64,000 nucleotides of DNA, from positions 62,001-126,000 of the forward strand of contig CAZPMN010000001.1 in NCBI GenBank assembly GCA_964587835.1. Reading direction: 5' to 3'. The notes beneath the pieces are model-generated. The model searched no databases. It was not told the DNA's origin and saw nothing but the letters and a program-made list of their open reading frames with translations. Positions 36,063 through 43,082 of the stretch are shown piece after piece; positions within the stretch are counted from its first letter, which is position 1, and each line of letters opens with the position of its first letter. Made by a program: the position numbers and the translations under genes. Origin of the DNA: Erginobacter sp964587835. GTDB taxonomy: Bacteria; Auribacterota; Erginobacteria; Erginobacterales; Erginobacteraceae.

Positions 36063-37790
36063 ATGAAGCGTGAAGCCGTAATCGCTACTTGTCTGTTGAT
36101 GCTGATGGCATTCCCGTTCGCTCTTTCCCCCGCGGGCTCGAACGGTCAGCTCACCCAGTGCGAATGGGCGATCGACCTCTCCCGGGCCCTGGGGCTGAAG
36201 GGGGGTCTCCCGGAGGATGCCGGATCGGATCGGATTATCTCCATCCTGAGCCAACGCGGTTTTCGGGAAATTGAAGGCGAAGATTATCGGGAAGCTGATG
36301 ATGCACTTCGCAAGGTTGATGCTCCGTCTGACGTTGCCGCCAGTCAGCAGCAATGGGTGGAAGCAGGCAGCGAAGGAGGGGTGGCGCGTTACTACTTCGA
36401 AATTCCGCTTCAGCAGGAGATCATCCTTCGGGCGCGGGGGCAGGGAGCACCCCAGTTCTGGTCTATTGATACCAGTCAGTCAATATTACTAGACATCGGA
36501 GATGAGTTGGAATGGATGGAGGTGGGGAGATTCAATTTGGATCCAGGCGAACATAAAGTCGAGGTATCCATTCCCTCGGGTGGAGTTCTTGATATTTTTG
36601 AGATCATCGCCCCCGGTCACTCCCCGATAGAGCCATTGGGGGGGTTCAGACCGTCAGACCCGCTGACCTACGAGGACAAGGCGGTTACTATGGTCAGGGC
36701 CCTGAACCTGGAGAATGAGTTGCCCATCGATGATGGTTTTTTCCTAATCCGGGAATCGGAGCTCTATGATCAGGTGGATGGGGAATATCAGGTCAGCAGC
36801 GGAGAGGAGTCCGGGAAGCCATCGCAGGGCAGATGGGTCAAACCATCGTCGGGGTCGCGAATCTATTTCAAGTTTGAAGTGCCCGAGGCTGGAATCTATT
36901 CGATATTCTCTCGTGGTTTTGGCCAGTTCGAGGAAGAATGGGTGTTAGATCGTGGGTCCGAGCGGGTGATTTTTCAACCCGAAGACCAAGATGAATTCGG
37001 CTGGAATCCAGTCTTTACGGTTTTCCTGGAAGCCGGTCCCCACACGCTGGAGATCAGGCCGGAAGGAGATAACGGCTTCGATGTTTTTCAGATACTCCGT
37101 CATCGGTCCCGGGGGGTTGATTATCTCCAGCTGCTCTCCGACCTGGGATTCCGGGAAGGAACGTTGCCCCCGTCACAAGGGGAAGTGGGCAGTGAGGGAC
37201 GGCGCTACGCGTCTTACCGGGAGGTGGAAGCAGAAGATTATTTTGAGGCTGATGGCGAGCCGACCAAGGAGCGAAACGAGGAATACGGCGAGCCTTCAAA
37301 CCGGGTTTGGATTAATCCAGGTGGGGAGCCGGTCCCGCTCCGGTACCGGTTGCAGGTAGAACGGGAGGGGACTTACGCGATATATATGCGGGGTTTCGGC
37401 TCTTCTCCGGTTACCTGGGCCATCGATCCGTCCGGAGAGAGTTACCGGGAACTGCGGGACGTCTTCCCTCGGGCCGCCGACGCTTTTGTCTGGCAGGAGG
37501 TGGTTACCCTGGATTTGGAAGCGGGAGAACATATCTTTGAAGTGACCTTGCCCCCAGACAGCGGGCTCGACCTCTTTGAGCTGCGCCGGCAGCCCTGGAC
37601 CTTTTCCGATCTTGATCTGCTGGCCCGGAGAGAGGTGGACAGAGAGCAAGGGCAACGCAATATTGAAGAACTGGAGAAGAGGATAGCAGAACTGGGTAGG
37701 GGTGTTGAGCCGCCGGCAGGGGTCAGACTGGCGGCACCATCAGAAGAACCGGAGTATCCAATCCTCAGTCCCTATGTGCCCTGGGATTGA
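36063..37790 (+). CDS. Secreted protein with three CBM-like repeats, unknown function
   Basis: I do not recognise the family. Signal peptide at residues 1-23. Three homologous units start near residues 35, 210 and 355. Each has a helical lead (DLSRALGLKGGLPED, TMVRALNLENELPID, QLLSDLGFREGTLPP), an E-x-E-D-Y/E-A-D segment and a beta-sandwich-like part. The sandwich part carries RGxGxxxxxWxID and ends with LxAGEHxxEVxxPxxxGxDxFEI, a pattern reminiscent of family 6-type carbohydrate-binding modules. A short coiled-coil-like Glu/Lys segment and a Pro-rich tail finish the 575 residues. AAGGA sits 8 nt before ATG. It lies between the giant surface proteins and the EPS locus, so sugar binding at the cell surface is a reasonable inference. 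Confidence 0.75.
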   Translation: MKREAVIATCLLMLMAFPFALSPAGSNGQLTQCEWAIDLSRALGLKGGLPEDAGSDRIISILSQRGFREIEGEDYREADDALRKVDAPSDVAASQQQWVEAGSEGGVARYYFEIPLQQEIILRARGQGAPQFWSIDTSQSILLDIGDELEWMEVGRFNLDPGEHKVEVSIPSGGVLDIFEIIAPGHSPIEPLGGFRPSDPLTYEDKAVTMVRALNLENELPIDDGFFLIRESELYDQVDGEYQVSSGEESGKPSQGRWVKPSSGSRIYFKFEVPEAGIYSIFSRGFGQFEEEWVLDRGSERVIFQPEDQDEFGWNPVFTVFLEAGPHTLEIRPEGDNGFDVFQILRHRSRGVDYLQLLSDLGFREGTLPPSQGEVGSEGRRYASYREVEAEDYFEADGEPTKERNEEYGEPSNRVWINPGGEPVPLRYRLQVEREGTYAIYMRGFGSSPVTWAIDPSGESYRELRDVFPRAADAFVWQEVVTLDLEAGEHIFEVTLPPDSGLDLFELRRQPWTFSDLDLLARREVDREQGQRNIEELEKRIAELGRGVEPPAGVRLAAPSEEPEYPILSPYVPWD

Positions 37791-37985
37791 TTACTCCCTG
37801 GTTACTTCCCTCCCTCGAGTTTAGTCTATTCTCAATTCAAACTTGCCGGACCACCCGATGCCGGGTTGTAAGATTGTCGGGGGGGGCTCCGGTTTTTTCA
37901 ATATCGGTAAAGGTGGCCGCCGGTTCTTTACCGCGACATAATTTAGACTGAATTATTCACTGATTTTCGGTCGACTTGATTTACA

Positions 37986-38012
37986 CTAACCCGATTTATG
38001 AAATCGGGTTAG
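37986..38012. repeat. 12-bp palindrome (TAACCCGATTT family)
   Basis: CTAACCCGATTT, loop ATG, AAATCGGGTTAG: a perfect 12-bp inverted repeat just upstream of the barrel gene ribosome site. A related 18-bp version is at 39417. The leading TGAATTATTCAC at 37950 also recurs at 39169. Confidence 0.8.
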
Positions 38013-38029
38013 GCGGTTGAGGTTCAATA

Positions 38030-39166
38030 TTGAGGGGACAATTCCTGACAATTCAATTCATCGTTTTGGGAGCTTTGGTCTCCCTTCTTTCCGTCCCTAC
38101 GGTTTGGGGCTGGGAAACCCTCCGATTTACTCCCACCCTGACTGTGACCGGAAACTACGATGACAACATCGAATTTGTGCCCCAGGATGAGATTGAGGAT
38201 TTTTATGCCCAGATATCTCCGGGGATTGTGATGGATACGGAACTGCCGCCCTTTCCCCTCACCGCCAAGTATGTCTATACCAGGTATCAGTACCGCACCG
38301 AGTCGCAGTTTAACCGGAATTACCACTACCTCCTGCTGGCGGTTCCCGATGGTATCCGGATAACGCGCAACTTATCGGTGGTAATCTGGGATAGATACGA
38401 GACGGTTCCGGTGGACGTTACGCTTCCGGAAGACGACCCCTATAACCTCACCCAAAAAAACACCTTCACTGTCGGCCCGGTCTGGGAAAGCCAGGTATCC
38501 CAGAGGATGGATCTGCGGGCCGGTTATGAATTTTCCCGGGTCGACTATACCTCCAGCGGATCGATAGGAGATGATTACTTCGGCCACCTGTTCTTTGAGC
38601 GTCTTGACTATGAACTCAGCCGCCGGGTGACCTGTTTTCAGCGCAACAGCTACGAGATGAAATATTTTGCCCAGGCGCCCGACTACACGCAATTTCTTCC
38701 CGAAGTCGGGGCTCGGATCGAAATCGGGGATCGCGTAGATCTGCTGGTTTCAGGAGGCTATTCCTTCGAGGAGATCGGTGACGAAGAGCAGGACGGCTAC
38801 ATTTACTCGATCAGAGGTAACTGGATGGTGACGGAAAGGATTGATCTGGGAGCGAGGTTCCGCCATCGCCGGACGATCGATATTAATGGCGACCCTTATG
38901 AAGAGCGGTCCGGCAATCTGTACCTCAAGTATCGCCCGGTCGAGAGGCTGACCATGCAAGCTTCCGGTGGATATTATGACTTTGATTATATTAACATCGA
39001 CAGCAAGCGGGTCGATCTCAGGCTGGGATTGGTTTACGAGTTGAACCGTTGGAGTTCCCTCAACTGCGGCTACCGCCGGTATCAGAATGTGGATATGCCG
39101 TCCGAGGAAAGTGCGTTAGCCAACCGTTTCTATGCCGGGGTCAATATCTACTTCGGGACGCTCTAA
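38030..39166 (+). CDS. Outer-membrane beta-barrel protein of the EPS locus
   Basis: Signal peptide at residues 1-27 (ending TVWGWE). The remaining 350 residues are alternating aromatic strands (FTPTLTVTGNYDDNI, LDLGARFRHRRT, LTMQASGGYYDFDYI) ending FYAGVNIYFGTL. This resembles outer-membrane barrel proteins found beside exopolysaccharide export genes (the EpsL and PEP-CTERM-associated barrel kind). That link rests on pattern and location, as the sequence itself is divergent. The start is a TTG at 38030, supported by GAGG 7 nt upstream; no nearer ATG keeps the signal peptide. The stop codon lies within a perfect palindrome (39165-39213). Confidence 0.75.
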   Translation: MRGQFLTIQFIVLGALVSLLSVPTVWGWETLRFTPTLTVTGNYDDNIEFVPQDEIEDFYAQISPGIVMDTELPPFPLTAKYVYTRYQYRTESQFNRNYHYLLLAVPDGIRITRNLSVVIWDRYETVPVDVTLPEDDPYNLTQKNTFTVGPVWESQVSQRMDLRAGYEFSRVDYTSSGSIGDDYFGHLFFERLDYELSRRVTCFQRNSYEMKYFAQAPDYTQFLPEVGARIEIGDRVDLLVSGGYSFEEIGDEEQDGYIYSIRGNWMVTERIDLGARFRHRRTIDINGDPYEERSGNLYLKYRPVERLTMQASGGYYDFDYINIDSKRVDLRLGLVYELNRWSSLNCGYRRYQNVDMPSEESALANRFYAGVNIYFGTL

Positions 39167-39213
39167 CCTGAATTATTCACGAAAAATAATATTTTTCGTG
39201 AATAATTCAGGTT
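39165..39213 (+). terminator. Perfect 24-bp palindrome overlapping the stop codon
   Basis: Arms 39165-39188 and 39190-39213 are perfectly complementary with a single central base, and the arms contain A5 and T5 runs. Two bases of the TAA stop (39164-39166) belong to the left arm. Probably a terminator or repeat element; the bases just after the right arm (GTGAATTGCC) are not a T-run. Confidence 0.7.
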
Positions 39214-39416
39214 GTGAATTGCCAGGCAACAAGTTAGGAATAGAGACACCTTAAGGTTGAAATTGCACTCTGCTTTTTCGATTAACTCACCTCGATATTT
39301 CTTTTCCTTTCCCAAAGCCGGAAAAATTTACCAAATAACTTTGCAATAAATTATAAGCCAAGGTGTTATGTACTTAAACCTTTTCTCCTTCTCATTAATT
39401 GCCGGACCACCTGATT

Positions 39417-39454
39417 TACATTAACCCGATTTATGAATAAATTGGGCTAATGTA
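39417..39454. repeat. 18-bp inverted repeat related to 37986 palindrome
   Basis: Arms 39417-39434 and 39437-39454 match at 16 of 18 positions. The preceding TTGCCGGACCACC(T)GAT is also found at about 37850, so the two palindromes belong to one intergenic repeat family. Confidence 0.75.
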
Positions 39455-39510
39455 GTGTGTCAAAATTAATAAGGCTCAATCCGGATTTCTCAATAGATGA
39501 GAGAGAATTA

Positions 39511-39780
39511 TCTATCGCCCCCTGCAGGGGCTCTGAGTCATTTTTTCTGATTCAGTATCACGGGCTGACGAGGCTGCCCGACAAACCCAAAAATGTCATC
39601 GCGATCCGGCTTTAGACGGAGAAGCGATCTCAGATTGAAGATAGAACATGTTCCGCGCCAACAGGGTGAGATTGCTTCGTCGCTCCGCTCCTCGCAATGA
39701 CCCGAAAATTGGCAAAAACGCTAATTGTCGGACAGCCTCTGACGCCCGTGGATAAGAATGTATCGCCCGCTGCGCGGGCT
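39511..39780. repeat. Nested palindromic element (MITE-like)
   Basis: Symmetric layout: a TATCGCCC-led hairpin (39517-39531), an outer arm (39559-39584), an inner unit from GTCATCGCGA (39595) to CTCGCAATGAC (39701), the inverted outer arm (39725-39750, 21 of 26 matching), and another TATCGCCC-led hairpin (39765-39779). No transposase is encoded. With the next repeat it fills the roughly 870-bp gap between the barrel gene and the Wza-like gene; no gene is seen. Confidence 0.7.
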
Positions 39781-39873
39781 TCTATTAGTAATACCTGTGT
39801 GGAGTCAGGTTACTACTCTGGACATAGATCAGTTTGCATAACCTATGGTTTTAAGACAACAAGACGCAGAGAA

Positions 39874-39989
39874 GTCATTGCGAGACCCCCGAACGGAGTG
39901 AGGGGGGCGAAGCAATCTCAAGCTGTTTAGAAGCAAGCTATTCTGTTCACAAGTTGAGATTGCCTCGTCGCTTTGCTCCTCGCAATGAC
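39874..39989. repeat. GTCATTGCGAG...CTCGCAATGAC palindromic element
   Basis: 116 bp bounded by GTCATTGCGAG and its exact inverse CTCGCAATGAC, with internal GAAGCAATCTCA and TGAGATTGCCTC also inverted. Same family as the inner unit at 39595 and the half copy at 25815. Such repeats are spread through many genomes as non-autonomous elements. Confidence 0.85.
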
Positions 39990-40035
39990 TTATTTATGCA
40001 AGTTATCTCTGAGACGGCACACTGGATAATAGAGG

Positions 40036-40977
40036 ATGCATAGGATCCCTACTTTGCGAATAGGACTGACTTCGGTCCTACTCCTTCTCTCCGGCTGCGC
40101 CGCCCCGAAAGTTGAGACTCCCCGGGAAACACCTGATCCCGTGCCGGCGGCGGCCAGTCCGGCCCCGGAGGTTGCTTCCACCCCCCAGACCTGGTTTGGC
40201 GGAGAGAATGTTTATCGGGTTGGAGTGGGTGATGTTCTCAAGATAACTGTTTACGGAGAGCCCGACCTGTCGGGGAATTTTCGGATCTCCCCGGAAGGAA
40301 CGATCTCCTGGTCCTGGGTGGGCGATGTCCGGGTGGCTGGTCGGACCGAGACCGAGATCCTGGAAGGACTGAAGGGGATCCTGACCCGGGATTACATCCG
40401 TCGGCCTCGGGTCGACCTGACCGTGGCCGAGTATCAAAGTCAGGTGGTTTACTTTTTCGGCAATGTCCGCAATCCGGGGATCCGCCGCCTCGGGGATAAC
40501 CGTTCGCTTCTGGCTAATTTTCTCCAGACCGGGGGGCCGAGGATCTGGGGCGAGAGTATGATCGGTATTCTGCGGACAGATCCTGACTCCAAAACCCAGG
40601 ACCAGATCTCGATCAGTCTCCAATCCCTGCTCAGCGGGGAGAGAGATATTCTGCTCCAGGACCAGGATATTATAACCGTCTCGGTCTCGGAAACAGCTTC
40701 GAGCTTTGCCGGAGATAATCGGGTCTATGTCCTGGGGGCAGTGATGACTCCCGGGGCTTTCTCCTGGGTGGAGGGGATGACCGCACTGGATGCCCTCCTG
40801 GCGGCCGGCGGCCTGAGCGAATACGCATCCGGTAACAAGGTCCGCCTGGTCCGCGGGCAGGGGGATGAGAAAACGGAGACCAGGGTTTTCCTCAAGGATG
40901 TCCTGGAAGGGGAGAGGAATAAGAACATCAGCCTTCTGCCGGGAGATCTTCTGATAGTACCCGAATCCTGGTTTTAA
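40036..40977 (+). CDS. Polysaccharide export lipoprotein (Wza-like)
   Basis: Outer-membrane secretin-like lipoprotein that forms the exit channel for capsule or exopolysaccharide. The N-terminus is a lipoprotein signal with lipobox LLSGC (lipidated Cys21), then an Ala/Pro linker. The Poly_export domain starts YRVGVGDVLKITVYGEPDLSG (shown in part by YRVGVGDVLKITVYG). It is followed by SLBB-type domains with VYFFGNVRNPGIRR and VYVLGAVMTPGAFSW, ending LLPGDLLIVPESWF. 313 residues is in the normal range, with the N-terminal domain smaller than E. coli Wza. It precedes the Wzc-like gene in the usual order with an 84-bp gap. Confidence 0.92.
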   Translation: MHRIPTLRIGLTSVLLLLSGCAAPKVETPRETPDPVPAAASPAPEVASTPQTWFGGENVYRVGVGDVLKITVYGEPDLSGNFRISPEGTISWSWVGDVRVAGRTETEILEGLKGILTRDYIRRPRVDLTVAEYQSQVVYFFGNVRNPGIRRLGDNRSLLANFLQTGGPRIWGESMIGILRTDPDSKTQDQISISLQSLLSGERDILLQDQDIITVSVSETASSFAGDNRVYVLGAVMTPGAFSWVEGMTALDALLAAGGLSEYASGNKVRLVRGQGDEKTETRVFLKDVLEGERNKNISLLPGDLLIVPESWF

Positions 40978-41061
40978 GCCGCTGGTATTGGGAAAAATCG
41001 CCGACCGCTGGAAAGTGGAAAGAGGGCGGGACGGCGCTCTGGAATCGCTAGAAGAGAGATT

Positions 41062-42945
41062 ATGTCCATCCGCGCATTAATCATTCCTTATTTGGATTAC
41101 CTCAGGATCCTCTGGCGGAGGGCCTGGATCCTGGTTTTGATTACCGCTCTCACCATTGGGCTGAGCGCTTGGTATACCCTGCGGCAGGAACCGATCTACC
41201 AGGCCAGCTGTTTGATCCGTTACAAGAAACCGGATACCACCTCCCTTCTCGGGGGAAGGAATAATCCCTACTACCTGAATCCCTATTATGACAGTGTAAG
41301 TTTTGAGACCGAGAAGCACGTTATCACCAGCACGCTGGTTGCCGAAGGAGTGGTTGAATCCCTGGACCTGGCCGATCGGGAGGATTCCGATCGGTGGAGA
41401 GTTTGGGTGCGCCGGGTTCAGTCCTCGATCAGTGTGGAACGGGTCAATGAAACCAGGATCTATCGGATCGTGGCCCGCTCCCCCGACCCTGCCTTGGCCC
41501 AGAGCCTGGCCAACGCCACCGCCGAGGTCTATATCGACTCCAGTCTGCAGGAGAGACAGGAATCGGCGGATAAGGTACTGGCCATATTGAGCCGTCAGAT
41601 TGAGGAGTTGAGGAAGAAGATCGAGCGCTCTGAAATGGCCAAGATCGAATATGTCGAGAAAAACCGGAACGTTCCGGGGTCAGCCGAAGGCGGCGAGAGA
41701 CCGGATTTCTCGGGTGGCGGAGTGGCGCAGTCGGATTCTCTCCTGGAGGAACTCCGCGCCACCTTGGTCAGGCAGGAGATCCGGCGCCAGGAACTGCTGA
41801 GCAACTATCTGGAAAAGCATCCGAAAATTCTTGAAATCGATCGCCAGATCCAGGTGCTGAGAGAGAAGATTGAAGACGAAAACGAAAAGTTGATTCAGGC
41901 CCATAAAGCGGCGATTGAATACGGAATTTTGGAACAGGAGGCGGCGGCCGATCAGGACCAGTATCAGGTATTGATCAAGAAACTAAAGGATTTGAATATC
42001 ACCGACAGTGGACTTGAGAGCGGGATATCCATTATCGAGAGAGCGGAACGCCCCGCTTCCCCCATCGCCCCCCAAAAAGGGCGTAATCTGGCCCTGAGTG
42101 CCTTATTCGGGCTCTTGCTTGGCGGCGGCGCTATCTTCCTGATCGAGTATTTCGATGCCACCCTGCAGACCCCGGAGGAAGTGGAGGGCTACATCGGTCT
42201 GTCGATCCTGGCGACTATCCCCCGAATGATCAACCTGAAGGGAGAGAGAGACCCCGCGCAGTATCCATTTTTAATTGCCCGAAAAGATCCTTCCGGCCAC
42301 GAGGCCGAGATGTTCAAACACCTGAGGACCAGCATCCGGATAAGTCACCCGGAATCAGAGCATCTTGCCCTTCTGGTGACCAGTAGCGGACCCAAGGAAG
42401 GGAAATCCGTCATCTCCTCCAATCTGGCCATCTCTACCGCCCAGGCCGGAATGAAGACAATCCTGGTTGATGCCGATCTGCGGCGACCGGTCCTGCACAA
42501 GGTATTTAAGACCGGGAATCAGGCTGGACTGGCCTCCTTCCTCACCGGCACCGCCGGCCGGGATGAGATCATCCATCCCACCGCTATCCCTGGTCTGTCT
42601 TTGATCCCGTCCGGACCTATACCCGACAACCCTTCGGAATTGTTGGAATCACCTCGGTTGCTTGAGCTGATCAACCTTTTGAAACAGGATCATCCCCGGG
42701 TAATTTTCGACTCCCCCCCGGCCGGGTCCCTGACCGATGCCTCGATCATCGCCGGGCGGGTCGATGGTGCGATTTTGGTGATCTTTGCCGGTCAGTGGAA
42801 TAAGAAATTCGTTCTTCAGACCAAGTCGCAGTTAGACAAGGCGGGAGCCAATATCTTTGGGGCGGTGCTCAATTACATCTCCCTCAAGATGAGGAGTTAC
42901 TATTACTACTACCACGGGGTTTACAAGTACGGGTACAACTCCTGA
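41062..42945 (+). CDS. Chain-length determinant / BY-kinase fusion (Wzc-like)
   Basis: Inner-membrane co-polymerase and bacterial tyrosine autokinase that controls polysaccharide chain length and export. Residues 1-60 hold the Wzz domain start with a first membrane helix (AWILVLITALTIGLSAWYT). A long periplasmic coiled-coil section follows (about 170-310). The Pro-rich second helix region is near 335-360 (SPIAPQKGRNLALSALFGLL). The cytosolic kinase has Walker A SSGPKEGKS (about residue 443), Walker A' ILVDADLRRP and Walker B VIFDSPPAG. The C-terminus is Tyr-rich (SYYYYYHGVYKYGY), the autophosphorylation cluster. 627 residues is somewhat short of E. coli Wzc (720). AGAAGAGAG gives a ribosome site before ATG. 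Confidence 0.93.
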   Translation: MSIRALIIPYLDYLRILWRRAWILVLITALTIGLSAWYTLRQEPIYQASCLIRYKKPDTTSLLGGRNNPYYLNPYYDSVSFETEKHVITSTLVAEGVVESLDLADREDSDRWRVWVRRVQSSISVERVNETRIYRIVARSPDPALAQSLANATAEVYIDSSLQERQESADKVLAILSRQIEELRKKIERSEMAKIEYVEKNRNVPGSAEGGERPDFSGGGVAQSDSLLEELRATLVRQEIRRQELLSNYLEKHPKILEIDRQIQVLREKIEDENEKLIQAHKAAIEYGILEQEAAADQDQYQVLIKKLKDLNITDSGLESGISIIERAERPASPIAPQKGRNLALSALFGLLLGGGAIFLIEYFDATLQTPEEVEGYIGLSILATIPRMINLKGERDPAQYPFLIARKDPSGHEAEMFKHLRTSIRISHPESEHLALLVTSSGPKEGKSVISSNLAISTAQAGMKTILVDADLRRPVLHKVFKTGNQAGLASFLTGTAGRDEIIHPTAIPGLSLIPSGPIPDNPSELLESPRLLELINLLKQDHPRVIFDSPPAGSLTDASIIAGRVDGAILVIFAGQWNKKFVLQTKSQLDKAGANIFGAVLNYISLKMRSYYYYYHGVYKYGYNS

Positions 42946-43022
42946 TCCGTCTCTTTGTCGCGGCCGTCTAGTTTTTATTCCGCCTTCAAGCCGCCTTCCA
43001 ACTTCGGGCTAGTCTGCTTCCA

Positions 43023-43040
43023 TCCCCCCTGACGGGGGGA
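43023..43040 (+). promoter_or_regulatory. C6/G6 hairpin upstream of the polymerase gene
   Basis: TCCCCCC, loop TGAC, GGGGGGA: a 7-bp perfect stem about 40 nt before the start at 43083. It is followed by AAATCGG and not by a T-run, so it could act as an mRNA structure or partial attenuator rather than a terminator. Confidence 0.4.
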
Positions 43041-43082
43041 AATCGGCGGTTGGTGGCCCGGGACTCATACGGAGTTTGCTCC

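Noticed and set aside
39697..39930. 77-codon frame in the palindromic repeat region
   Set aside because: It is made of repeat-element sequence and has no coding features.
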